NCBI GenBank assembly: GCA_041397645.1
Contig: JAWKWE010000004.1
Coordinates: forward strand, 1,488,001-1,552,000
Reading direction: 5' to 3'
DNA: 64,000 nt
Source: Hyphomicrobiaceae bacterium
Lineage (GTDB): Bacteria > Pseudomonadota > Alphaproteobacteria > Rhizobiales > Hyphomicrobiaceae
Shown: in pieces, positions 9,537 to 18,096 of the stretch
How positions within the stretch are numbered: position 1 is the stretch's first letter
Layout: every line of letters begins with the position of its first letter
Program-made: the position numbers and the translations under genes
Notes under the pieces: model-generated
What the model was told of the DNA's origin: nothing
The model's database searches: none
Seen by the model: the letters and a program-made list of their open reading frames with translations, nothing else

Positions 9537-10475
9537 TTAGGGCTTGTTCGCGCTATTTCTAAGCGAAGAAAGCGCTTCCTTCAGAGAGGCGGCGAAGGCG
9601 GCGTACAAGATACCAAGGAAGAGTCCGAAGATAAGGGCTACGCCGAGAATGTTGAAGCTAGCCAAGCCGGATGGCAGAGTGTTCGGCCGGGCGGGTACAA
9701 CGTATCCGGTGGCGGCAAGCTCGGTTTCATCCGGCGGCTTGCGATTTTCTTCAGCTCTTAGGGCCCGTTCGGCCTGATCAAGAGTATCCTTGGCGCTGAT
9801 GACGCTGGGGTGTTGGTCCCCGTAGGTCATTCGTAGGTTTGTCAGGGCCGTTCGCGCAGCTTCGGCGCGCGCTGCAATTCTCTGCGACCGCATCGCATCG
9901 ACATACTCAGCCACAACGGCATTCGCGATGCGTGCTGCATCCAATGACGAGCGAGAGATAAAGTCGACTGTAACGATGTTAGAGCGCGGTTCGTTTTTCA
10001 CGCTCAGGCGCTTCATGAGCGTCTTTGTGGCGGCATCCTCTTTGGTTGGAATGGTGTAGGTAATTGGTACGAGATTATTCAGTCGGCTATTCTGCCACTG
10101 CTGTGCGATCTCATCCATCCAGGAGCGTTGCTGCAGCTTGTCGAGGCCCAATCGCACAACGACTCGGTGGGCAAGCGACTCTGATCCGATGAACGTCGCT
10201 GCATCGGTCGCCGCCGTCGGAGACACCATTATGGGCTGCTGGGTCGGGGTTTGTGGCTCTTGAGCCGAAGCGATCTGGACAATGGCACGCGCAGTATAGG
10301 TGGGCGACCTAACGAGAACGACGATTGTCGCTAGCAGAAATACCGTCCCGCAGATCAAGGCAATAGCCCGCCGTTCACGCCATGCGGAGAGAATGACGCG
10401 ATGGAGCGAATTATCATCGTTCAGCGGAAGCGTGTTAGCCGCGCTTCTTATGGAATTCGGAACGTTTTGCAGCAT
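9537..10475 (-). CDS. Wzz-type polysaccharide chain-length / co-polymerase protein
   Basis: Two transmembrane segments (ALICGTVFLLATIVVLV near the N-terminus; NILGVALIFGLFLGILYAAF near the C-terminus) flank a periplasmic domain of about 210 residues with helical, Ala/Arg/Glu-rich stretches; a proline-rich patch (PARPNTLPSG) precedes the second segment. This is the Wzz layout. No Walker motifs or tyrosine-rich tail follow, so the BY-kinase domain of Wzc is absent. It is the second gene of a reverse pair with the Wza-like gene. The start is the ATG at 10475; a TTG 15 bp upstream also fits. Role: controls chain length or export of the neighbouring exopolysaccharide. Confidence 0.75.
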   Translation of the reverse strand: MLQNVPNSIRSAANTLPLNDDNSLHRVILSAWRERRAIALICGTVFLLATIVVLVRSPTYTARAIVQIASAQEPQTPTQQPIMVSPTAATDAATFIGSESLAHRVVVRLGLDKLQQRSWMDEIAQQWQNSRLNNLVPITYTIPTKEDAATKTLMKRLSVKNEPRSNIVTVDFISRSSLDAARIANAVVAEYVDAMRSQRIAARAEAARTALTNLRMTYGDQHPSVISAKDTLDQAERALRAEENRKPPDETELAATGYVVPARPNTLPSGLASFNILGVALIFGLFLGILYAAFAASLKEALSSLRNSANKP

Positions 10476-10512
10476 ATTTTCGAGTACCAATGACTGGGGT
10501 TATGCAAGTGCG

Positions 10513-11823
10513 CTATTGGGCGTTCGAGTTGGCGTTTTGTTTTTGAGCATCTTGCATGCTTTCTGCTTTTGTCTGCATTTCAGCGCGCCCGGCCACCTTG
10601 TCGTTGATAAGAATTGCATTTCTTACCTCCAAGATATCGCCGGGCTCCAAGAACGCTGTGTCATCCACCTTGGAGGACGTGACTTGACCGTTCTGCACGC
10701 GCGTGAGCGTCAGAACGAGAGCGGCTGCATCGACGTCCTTTCCGGCGACAGCAGCTTTGAAGTCACGCAGTTGCTGCGCTGATGGCAGGGTAACATCGAT
10801 TTCGCGAATCCGCTTTTCAGCCTCTTGGAGCTGAGTGGTCAGCTTGTTGTTATAGGTGGCTTCAATGTCGTTCAGCTGGATCTCAAGTGCCAATATTCGG
10901 TTCTGGAGCTGAAGTTTATCGGCTTTAAGCCGGAAGACGTTGGACTGCTTGTTGGCCTCGCCAAGCTGTAACTCGATGACCGAATTGGACTTGCCCAAGC
11001 CCTTTTCGATGAGTCGCCTGTATTCCTTCAATTGCGCCTGAACGAGCTCAATCTGCTTTGACTCAGTTTCGATTTGGCCATCGATCGCCTCGCTCTCGAG
11101 GAGCAGTTGAGGCTTCAGCGATCTTATCGTTTCCCGCTGCTTTTCTATTGCTGCAGTCTCTCCCTTGAAGACAGCAGCCTCCTGCTGAATAAGGTTCGAC
11201 AGATCCGCGTCCTGCTTGTCTCGCTCGGACAACGTCTCCTCAAAGGTCTTCGCCCCATCGCGCTGCGCCTCTAGCCTTGACTTGCGGACGAGCAATTGCT
11301 TGCGCTCGGAATTGAGCAGCCTTAGGCGCTCATCACTCAGCAATAATTCGGAGACCGCCGCGCCGGCAAATTGCTGTGCGAACCCAAGCCCACCAGCCTG
11401 AGCAATCGCTCCCTTGACGATGCTGCCGAAGCGATAAGGATAAACGCCAGGTGATCTCACATCCCCCAGAACCTGAATGGGGCGGAGTTCTCCAACCTTG
11501 ACGTTGACAACGGGCTTCTGAAGGATTCCGTCTTCAAGCAGGCCGACGATACGGTCCTGGCATTCAAACACGGTCAGATTGGCCACTTCGAGGTTTCCAA
11601 CCAGCGGCAGGAGTATGTTGCCGGCGCCGTCGACGCTGAAATCGCCGGAGAGCTCAGGTTGGCCGAACACTGTCACTGTGATCTTGTCGCCAGGTGCCAA
11701 ATGGTACTTGCGCATGTCGATTGGCCCGTCCGCTCGCACCGGAGAAGTGACGGCGATCAGAGCGACAATTAGAGCGAAGAGTTTGGGAACGATCGAAGTC
11801 CAAATTGTCGAGAGCTGCGTCAT
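10513..11823 (-). CDS. Polysaccharide export protein, Wza/SLBB type with long coiled coil
   Basis: Has a signal peptide (KLFALIVALIAVTSPVRA), then the poly_export domain (YHLAPGDKITVTVFGQPELSG ... GNILLPLVGNLEVANLT), then a SLBB-like domain (GDVRSPGVYPYRFGSIVKGAI). The rest (~200-400) is charged coiled coil rich in Glu, Gln, Lys and Leu, which classic Wza lacks. No lipobox cysteine is evident after the signal peptide. The family forms the outer-membrane/periplasmic export conduit. The start at 11823 (MTQLSTIW) keeps the signal peptide terminal. The coiled-coil arm may reach the Wzz-like partner encoded downstream. Confidence 0.8.
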   Translation of the reverse strand: MTQLSTIWTSIVPKLFALIVALIAVTSPVRADGPIDMRKYHLAPGDKITVTVFGQPELSGDFSVDGAGNILLPLVGNLEVANLTVFECQDRIVGLLEDGILQKPVVNVKVGELRPIQVLGDVRSPGVYPYRFGSIVKGAIAQAGGLGFAQQFAGAAVSELLLSDERLRLLNSERKQLLVRKSRLEAQRDGAKTFEETLSERDKQDADLSNLIQQEAAVFKGETAAIEKQRETIRSLKPQLLLESEAIDGQIETESKQIELVQAQLKEYRRLIEKGLGKSNSVIELQLGEANKQSNVFRLKADKLQLQNRILALEIQLNDIEATYNNKLTTQLQEAEKRIREIDVTLPSAQQLRDFKAAVAGKDVDAAALVLTLTRVQNGQVTSSKVDDTAFLEPGDILEVRNAILINDKVAGRAEMQTKAESMQDAQKQNANSNAQ

Positions 11824-12581
11824 ATGAAAATCCGCTATCTCCAAATCGCAATTTCCGGCCACCGCGGGTGATCTGGCGGTGTTATGTCCCAAATTCAATT
11901 GGTACAAATACTCGGTTGCTGGTGAAGCTTCAGAACTATTGCCGCTCTGATTGGTGGCGTTCGCTCAGCGTGGCGCCACTATACTTGGACATCCATATTC
12001 GTTGTTGGTTTGAGTTTCTGTTTTTTAGAAGTTAGCTAATGTTTATGGTAAGCTCCAACCTGAGCCCATATTTGAGGGCAATTCGGCTTGTTCCCGTTTG
12101 GCGGGCACCGGCCAAGCGAGCTATTGCGGGAAATTTTTCCTTGCCTCGAAGCAGGCGGTCAGGAGCGGTCGTAGCTCGCTGAGACTTTCTCACTTAGATC
12201 CCATGGCACTCTAAAACTGTTGGAATAATGCCGTTAATCTGGGCGGACTGTTCCTGCTGTAGGAACCGCGCGCTGCCGCTCGTCAGCAGTGCTAGCAGCA
12301 GGTCAAGCCCATTTTGAACGCGTGCAATCAAATCGCTCAGACATCGTTGTCAGCGTCATTTCGCAGACATGTCCGCGATAGCGGTGGCACTCGTTACGTA
12401 TTGCTACGGGGTCCGCCGATAAGCAACAGATGCGATATTGGTCCGAACTTGCGGCACTATTTTTGGGGTTAAGCATAACCGTCAATAAATATGAAAATCG
12501 GTCACTTGTTGTCGTTGCGCAGTGATAAATTTTACGTCTAATTCGAGCGATATTTTCGTGTCAGCGTAGAGGATATTTTAA
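11824..12581. other. 758-bp divergent intergenic region of the polysaccharide locus
   Basis: Lies between the reverse export pair and the forward biosynthesis run, so it must hold the main promoters of both. It is AT-richer than the flanking genes, especially 12470-12581. It contains a small inverted repeat GTTCCT-GCTGT-AGGAAC near 12252-12268. No convincing coding frame, JUMPstart/ops element or stress promoter was seen. Confidence 0.4.
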
Positions 12582-13298
12582 ATGCAGGTTGTGATCCAGT
12601 GCGGAGGCAAAGGTACACGTCTTCGCCCTTACACATCCGTATTGCCAAAGCCCTTAATGCCGATCGGTGCCCGTCCGGTTCTTGAATTACTGTTGAAGTC
12701 ATTGCGGCGCCACGGGCTCGAGGAAGTTTTCATAACGACGGGATACCTCGGGCATCTCATTCAGAGCTTTTGTGGAAACGGCCACCAGTGGGGCATCAAC
12801 ATACGCTACACGACTGAGCCGGAGCCGCTTGGCACAGTCGGTGCGCTTGCTCTTCTTCGAGATCGGATCAATGACACCTTCCTGATGCTAAACGGGGATG
12901 TGCTGACCGATCTGGATCTGCGTAAATTCACCAGCTGCCACAGAGCTCATGGCGGCCCCGTGACGATCGCCACGACGCTGCGGTCAACGCGCATGGATTA
13001 TGGCGTGATCGAAGATGCCGATGGAGAGGTCACGCGCTTCCTTGAAAAGCCCATTCTGCAGCACCGTGTGAGTATGGGTGTTTACTGCATGGAGCCCTCC
13101 GTGATGTCGCTCGTGCCACCAGGAACGCCATTCGGATTCGACGACATGGTGTTTGGGATGATGGCACGCGATCTTCCTGTCCATACTTATCACCATAACG
13201 GCTTGTGGCTCGACATCGGCCGGGTTGAGGATTTTCAGAAAGCCCAAGACTTGGATTGGGACGGCGAAACCGTATCGCCTGAAGCGGTTCTCGGCTGA
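12582..13298 (+). CDS. Sugar-1-phosphate nucleotidyltransferase
   Basis: 238 residues. The N-terminal signature QCGGKGTRLRPYT..LPKPLMPIG is the NTP and Mg binding site of RmlA/HddC-type enzymes; LNGDVLTDLD carries the metal-binding Asp, and FLEKP the family lysine. It makes an NDP-sugar from NTP and a sugar-1-phosphate. The short length and lack of a left-handed helix domain argue against a GlmU-type bifunctional enzyme. It is the first gene of the forward run that includes the aminotransferase downstream, so it may feed an amino-sugar branch; nucleotide and sugar are not determinable. Confidence 0.85.
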   Translation: MQVVIQCGGKGTRLRPYTSVLPKPLMPIGARPVLELLLKSLRRHGLEEVFITTGYLGHLIQSFCGNGHQWGINIRYTTEPEPLGTVGALALLRDRINDTFLMLNGDVLTDLDLRKFTSCHRAHGGPVTIATTLRSTRMDYGVIEDADGEVTRFLEKPILQHRVSMGVYCMEPSVMSLVPPGTPFGFDDMVFGMMARDLPVHTYHHNGLWLDIGRVEDFQKAQDLDWDGETVSPEAVLG

Positions 13299-13357
13299 AC
13301 CGTCATTAACTATGTTCTCCTACTCAACCATATCTCCAGCAGCGAGCTTCGTGCCAC

Positions 13358-14464
13358 ATGCTAAGCGTTTCTGAGCCTTGTCTCGGGCAAGACGAAAAGA
13401 ATGCCCTGATTGAAGTCATCGATAGCGGCTGGATCACTGCGGGCGAAAAGGTCCGCCGGTTCGAGCAGGCGTTTGCCGCAGTGCACGGTGCGGACGATGC
13501 GGTGGCGGTGTCATCTTGTACTGCTGCGCTGCATCTCATCCTGCTCGGGCTGGGGCTTGGTCCGGGCGATGAGGTTCTTGTCCCGGCGATGACCTTCGCC
13601 GCCACCGCAAATAGCGTCCTTTACGTAGGGGCGAAACCTGTCTTTGTGGACATCGAGTCGGCCGATGTTCCATTGATGTCGCTGGAGCACGCGGCAGCCA
13701 AATGCACAGAGAGAACCCGTGCGGTCATTCTCGTGCATTATGCCGGGTATCTGGCTGACCGGGAGAAATGGCAGGCATTTGCGGAAGAACGCAATCTTTT
13801 GCTTGTCGAGGATGCTGCGCATGCGTCCGGTCTGCGAGAGGCCGGCACCTTCGGTGTGGCGGCCGCTTTCAGCTTTTACGGCAACAAAAATATGACGACT
13901 GCTGAGGGGGGGGCCGTTATTGCCCGGGATCCGGCCCTCCTTGAGCGCATTCGGCAGGCTCGCGGGCACGGACTGACGAGCGCTACCTTTCAGCGTCACG
14001 GAAGTTCGATGCCGGGGTACGACGTTACGATGCTCGGCTATAACTATCGAATAGACGAATTGCGCGCTGCAATAGGCCTGGTGCAGCTCAAGAAGCTCTT
14101 GGAGTGGAATGAGCGTCGTCGTCAACTTACCGCTCTGTATAGGACCCTTCTGTCAGAGCGTGCTCAACATGTGCGCGTGCCATTCTCGGCGCCGCGTACA
14201 TCTGCTTGTCATATTATGCCGATCGTATTGCCCCATGAAAGTAATCGTGCCGAGGTCATTGCGGCCATGCGTACCTCCGGGGTACAAACAACCATTCACT
14301 ATCCGCCGACCCATTTATTTTCGTATTATAGAAATCAGTTTCCAGGTGTTCATTTGCCCGAGACAGAGGATTTCGCGCAGCGTGAGTTAACGCTTCCGCT
14401 TCATCCGAAGATGGAAGAAGGTCACGTGGATTTAGCGGTGAATGCTCTTGTTGATGCGCTTTGA
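13358..14464 (+). CDS. DegT/DnrJ/EryC1-family sugar aminotransferase
   Basis: 368 residues, the normal size for PLP-dependent NDP-keto-sugar aminotransferases. The PLP lysine is in FYGNKNMTTAEGG; VEDAAHA carries the Asp that binds the pyridine nitrogen; the N-terminus shows GWITAGEKVRRFE and the C-terminus TTIHYPPTHL. It transfers an amino group, usually from glutamate, onto a nucleotide-linked keto sugar. It lies 59 bp after the nucleotidyltransferase and 22 bp before the sugar transferase, consistent with one operon. Confidence 0.88.
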   Translation: MLSVSEPCLGQDEKNALIEVIDSGWITAGEKVRRFEQAFAAVHGADDAVAVSSCTAALHLILLGLGLGPGDEVLVPAMTFAATANSVLYVGAKPVFVDIESADVPLMSLEHAAAKCTERTRAVILVHYAGYLADREKWQAFAEERNLLLVEDAAHASGLREAGTFGVAAAFSFYGNKNMTTAEGGAVIARDPALLERIRQARGHGLTSATFQRHGSSMPGYDVTMLGYNYRIDELRAAIGLVQLKKLLEWNERRRQLTALYRTLLSERAQHVRVPFSAPRTSACHIMPIVLPHESNRAEVIAAMRTSGVQTTIHYPPTHLFSYYRNQFPGVHLPETEDFAQRELTLPLHPKMEEGHVDLAVNALVDAL

Positions 14465-14486
14465 GTAACGAGAAGGTGTGAGTTCC

Positions 14487-15194
14487 GTGGCTACAGTAAC
14501 GACGAGTTCAGTGCGTAGCGTGACGATTGGCCATATTACCCGTCGGGTGTTTGATATTGTTCTGGCCGCCGTTTCGTTGATTGCGCTTGCGCCGCTCATG
14601 GGCCTTATCGCACTCGCGATTGTGCTTGAGAGTGGTCGCCCAATATTTTTCTCGCATACGCGGCTTGGCCTGCACGGCCGGCCATTTCGCATGTTCAAGT
14701 TTCGCAAATTTCACAAGACTTGCAGTGCCAGCGGTCTTCAGCTGACATTGGACGGTGATGCACGCATGACAAGCGTAGGCCGCTTGTTGAGGCTGACCAA
14801 GCTCGATGAGCTGCCTCAACTCTGGAATGTTCTCCTTGGCGACATGTCCATTATTGGACCTCGTCCTGAATCGACCGGTTATGCCGATTGTTTCAAGGAT
14901 GGCTTTGAAGAGATCCTGAAATACAAGCCGGGAATTCTTGGGCCGACGCAGGTCAAGTTCCGCGACGAGGGTGCTCTGTATCCCAAGACTGGCGATTTGG
15001 ACGAGTTCTATCGCAAGGTTCTGTTCCCCGCAAAAGCCCGCATTGATCTGGACTATTATTCAGACCGTACCCTTCTGGGAGATCTCGGCTGGCTTGTGCA
15101 GGGCATATTAGCGACGATTGGCGTGCAGAAGCATACGGTCTCGCTGAAAACCAGCGAAACACGCGAACGCGAGCCTTCAAGGTCGAATGCTTGA
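14487..15194 (+). CDS. Initiating sugar-phosphate transferase (undecaprenyl-phosphate type, short form)
   Basis: Short-form polyprenyl-phosphate sugar transferase (~235 residues). It has one hydrophobic N-terminal helix (VFDIVLAAVSLIALAPLMGLIALAIVL) followed by the family signature: MFKFRKF, LTKLDELPQLWNVLLGDMSIIGPRPE and KPGILGPTQV. It moves a sugar-1-phosphate from a nucleotide sugar onto the lipid carrier at the cytoplasmic membrane and starts each repeat unit. The GTG at 14487 is preferred over the GTG at 14478 because AGAAGG sits ~10 bp before it. It is the likely committed step of this locus. Confidence 0.87.
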   Translation: MATVTTSSVRSVTIGHITRRVFDIVLAAVSLIALAPLMGLIALAIVLESGRPIFFSHTRLGLHGRPFRMFKFRKFHKTCSASGLQLTLDGDARMTSVGRLLRLTKLDELPQLWNVLLGDMSIIGPRPESTGYADCFKDGFEEILKYKPGILGPTQVKFRDEGALYPKTGDLDEFYRKVLFPAKARIDLDYYSDRTLLGDLGWLVQGILATIGVQKHTVSLKTSETREREPSRSNA

Positions 15195-15227
15195 AGGCCG
15201 CGTCGCGGCAAGTCGATTGCGCGTGTA

Positions 15228-16313
15228 ATGGCGAGTGTACATACGAACAGCCAACGGCTGGGCCGACTAACCCAGGAAGCGTCTCGGGTTGGCGGCGTTC
15301 TCCTGATCGGACCGTTGCCCCCACCCAGGGGCGGAATATCAATCCATATCCTTCGTCTTGCGCGCATATACGAACAAGAAGGTATCGCGTATCGGTTACT
15401 TGATGAATCGCGAACCGCCAAGCCTGGGGTTCCCAACCTTCGACGACAAACGGTCTTTGCCTACTTCGGGCTGCTGCGTGCGGCGGATGTTGTTCATATC
15501 CACACCAGCAACCGATATCTCCGTTTGGCGCATACCATTTTTGCTCGACTTATGGGCGCACGTGTTCTTCAAACCGTACACGGTCATGACAGTCGGTTCT
15601 TCCCCAGACTTTGCCTTCGCGCGGCATGTCGGCTGGCTCATGAACGCATCGCAGTGAGCGACGCGGTATCCAAAGAGATTGGTGTACCGTCACGTGTTAT
15701 CCCTGCTTTCATCAGTCCAACCGTAGACCAGGGAAAAGTTCCCGCAGACATCGTGCGGTCGATTGCGGATTACCGGGCGAGTGGAAAAAAAGTACTGGCT
15801 TTGAATGCGAGCCGTCTGCCACAATTTAATGGTGCAGATATTTACGGAATCGATTTGTTGATGTCCGCATTTTTGCGCTCAGATGTTCGCGAACGATGCG
15901 GCGCAGTCGTCTGCATCTCAGATATAGACCAGAATAACGCGTATCTTCACCATTTGCGCGATCGCTTAAGGCACAACGGGCTTAACGACCATATATTGCT
16001 CAGAGTGGGTGAGATCGAGTTTGCTGGTATGTTGAAACATTGCGATTTATTCGTCCGTCCAACGAGTACGGACGGCGATGCAGTTTCCATTCGGGAGGCA
16101 CTTTGGCTGGGCATTCCGACAGTCGCGTCTGATGCCGTTGCCCGTCCCGCTGGGGTCACCACGTTCCGCAGTCGTGATGCGAATGATCTCGCGCGAAAAA
16201 TTTTGCAGACCGTCTCAACAAAGGAAGCAGTCGCCGTACGTTCCGATTGCTATGGCGAGCAGGTTCTGGAGACATGCAAGGGATTGCTAAAGAGGCAGTG
16301 CGATGTGGAGTAA
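15228..16313 (+). CDS. Glycosyltransferase, family 4-like
   Basis: GT-B fold glycosyltransferase. The N-terminal donor/acceptor loop LLIGPLPPPRGGISIHILRLA is followed by VVHIHTSN and LQTVHGHDS. In the C-terminal half the segment FVRPTSTDGDAVSIREALWLG corresponds to the E-x7-E region of GT4. It closely resembles residues ~50-390 of the large fusion protein encoded two genes downstream (shared LLIG.LPPP.GG, DESR/NESR, VHIH.SN, NTDGDA/STDGDA), so the two arose by duplication. It adds one sugar to the lipid-linked repeat. It overlaps the next gene by 11 bp. Confidence 0.82.
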   Translation: MASVHTNSQRLGRLTQEASRVGGVLLIGPLPPPRGGISIHILRLARIYEQEGIAYRLLDESRTAKPGVPNLRRQTVFAYFGLLRAADVVHIHTSNRYLRLAHTIFARLMGARVLQTVHGHDSRFFPRLCLRAACRLAHERIAVSDAVSKEIGVPSRVIPAFISPTVDQGKVPADIVRSIADYRASGKKVLALNASRLPQFNGADIYGIDLLMSAFLRSDVRERCGAVVCISDIDQNNAYLHHLRDRLRHNGLNDHILLRVGEIEFAGMLKHCDLFVRPTSTDGDAVSIREALWLGIPTVASDAVARPAGVTTFRSRDANDLARKILQTVSTKEAVAVRSDCYGEQVLETCKGLLKRQCDVE

Positions 16314-17715
16314 CATCTACTTCAAACTGCCGGTGTCGCTGCAAAACGCAGCTTGCTCGCTGGTTGGGCTGAGGCTGAAGCGATTCCGGTATAACAGCGA
16401 GTTCTGGAAACTGCTCCATCAGCTTGAAAGAAACGGCCAGCTTGATGATGCCGGCTTGGTGCAACTGAGAGATCGGCGTCTTGCGGAAGTGGTTCGGCAT
16501 GCCGCCACGACTGTTCCCCATTACCAGAGGCTTTTCGCCGAACTCGGCATCAGACCGACGGACGTTCGCAGCTTGTCGGACATCGCCAAGCTTCCCATTC
16601 TCAACAAGGTCGAAGTGCAAAGGTCGACCGAGAGCTTCTTTTCGAGCGCGGTTCCAAGGTCGGAGCGCAAATGGGTGCACACGAGTGGCACGACGGGTGC
16701 CGGGTTGGATTTCGTCACTACCCCGACAGCAGTGCGAGAGCACTATGCTGTTTGGTGGCGCTATCTGCGATGGCACGGAATACCGTTTGGGACGTGGTGC
16801 GCTTATTTTGGAGGGCGCTACATTGTCCCTTCAGAGCAGACTTATCCGCCCTACTGGCGCGAAAATATCTTCGGAAAGCAGCTTCTATTCAGCGCTTTTC
16901 ACACGACGCCGGAAAATCTAGAACATACTGTTCGCAAGCTTCGAGAGGCGCGGCCGCCTTGGCTTCATGGATACCCATCCCACCTCACAATTATCGCCAC
17001 TCACATACTTGAGACCGGATTTGATCTTGGCTACAGGCCTCGATGGATAACGACCTGTTCAGAAAGTGTGCTCGCGCATCATAGTTCTGCCATTCGCGCG
17101 GCATTCGGTGTCGCGCCCCTGCAGCATTACGCAATGGCCGAGGCAGCCGCCAATATATCAGAGTGTCCTGCAGGCAATCTCCACGTTGATGAGGATTTTG
17201 CCGCGGTCGAGTTCATTCCGTTGGGTGAAGACGGACTGCACCGGGTTGTCGGCACGAATATGTCCAACCTCGCGACGCCTCTGCTGCGCTACGATACCGG
17301 CGATCTCGTTCGGCTGTCGTCAACACCGTGCTCGTGTGGGAGGCATGGACGAATCGTCGTGTCGATCGAGGGTCGTGCGGAAGATAACGTCGAGCTCCCG
17401 AACGGCGCACGCATTTGCCGGTTCGATCACGTTTTTAGGGGACAAGTGAATATTCGAGCGGCCCAGATCCACCAAAGCGAGGTCGGCGCGATCGATGTCC
17501 TCATCGTCAAGGGAGAACGATATTCAACGGAAGACGAGGCCAACATTCTAGATGGCTTCCGGCTACGTGTCGGCAAGAATACCGATGTTCGCCTTCATTA
17601 TGTCGACGAAATTCAGAGAGCCGCGAGTGGTAAGACGCGGTTTGTCATTAGTGACGTCCGGCGGAAAAGATCAACGTGCAGTTCAGGCCAATCCGTTGCC
17701 AACACCATGTCGTGA
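16303..17715 (+). CDS. CapK / phenylacetate-CoA ligase-like adenylate-forming enzyme
   Basis: 470 residues. The ATP-binding P-loop is in HTSGTTGAGLDF; YAMAEAA and LRYDTGDLVRL match the later adenylation motifs; the CSCGRHGR segment is the Cys-rich turn seen in PaaK-like proteins. CapK-type members occur in capsule and exopolysaccharide loci and are thought to activate an acyl or amino acid for transfer to a sugar, but their substrates are mostly unknown. Its start codon lies within the end of the preceding glycosyltransferase gene, which implies co-translation. A true CoA-ligase role in aromatic degradation is unlikely here. Confidence 0.75.
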   Translation: MWSNIYFKLPVSLQNAACSLVGLRLKRFRYNSEFWKLLHQLERNGQLDDAGLVQLRDRRLAEVVRHAATTVPHYQRLFAELGIRPTDVRSLSDIAKLPILNKVEVQRSTESFFSSAVPRSERKWVHTSGTTGAGLDFVTTPTAVREHYAVWWRYLRWHGIPFGTWCAYFGGRYIVPSEQTYPPYWRENIFGKQLLFSAFHTTPENLEHTVRKLREARPPWLHGYPSHLTIIATHILETGFDLGYRPRWITTCSESVLAHHSSAIRAAFGVAPLQHYAMAEAAANISECPAGNLHVDEDFAAVEFIPLGEDGLHRVVGTNMSNLATPLLRYDTGDLVRLSSTPCSCGRHGRIVVSIEGRAEDNVELPNGARICRFDHVFRGQVNIRAAQIHQSEVGAIDVLIVKGERYSTEDEANILDGFRLRVGKNTDVRLHYVDEIQRAASGKTRFVISDVRRKRSTCSSGQSVANTMS

Positions 17716-18096
17716 TGTCTGCGTCCAATAGGGTTTCCGCAAGCAGCATTCATTCAACAGAAACTCCAATTGGCAATAGCGTTAATTTCGAATTGAACAA
17801 GCATCTGTACTTTTGGGATGCGTCATGCGCCAGCCCTTAGGGCGATTTCAAATTAGGGTTGTTGAGCAGGATACAGGGCAGACAGGTTCAAATGCTTGTT
17901 GTAAGCCTGTATTAATGGAACGTGGTGCCCTCGTTACCAGGCGTCAATCGGCGTTTGAGAAGGCGGAGCCAGCAAAGGTCGAGTCTGAGATATTTGCATT
18001 TATGTCTTCAATCGAAGAGGCACATGCAGATCTCGTTTGTAACGACACAGAAAGACAGCGCGAACTCCAAGCACTTCCGAACTTCCAGAACGTGGA
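17716..18096. other. 381-bp spacer inside the polysaccharide run
   Basis: The longest gap within the forward gene run. A 98-codon frame (17813-18109) fills much of it but has no family resemblance, is rich in Cys, Gln and Arg and overlaps the next gene, so I do not call it. The region is AT-richer than its flanks and could hold an internal promoter for the large fusion gene. Confidence 0.35.

Noticed and set aside
12303..12485. 60-codon reverse frame in the long intergenic region
   Set aside because: Composition and lack of ribosome site argue against coding.
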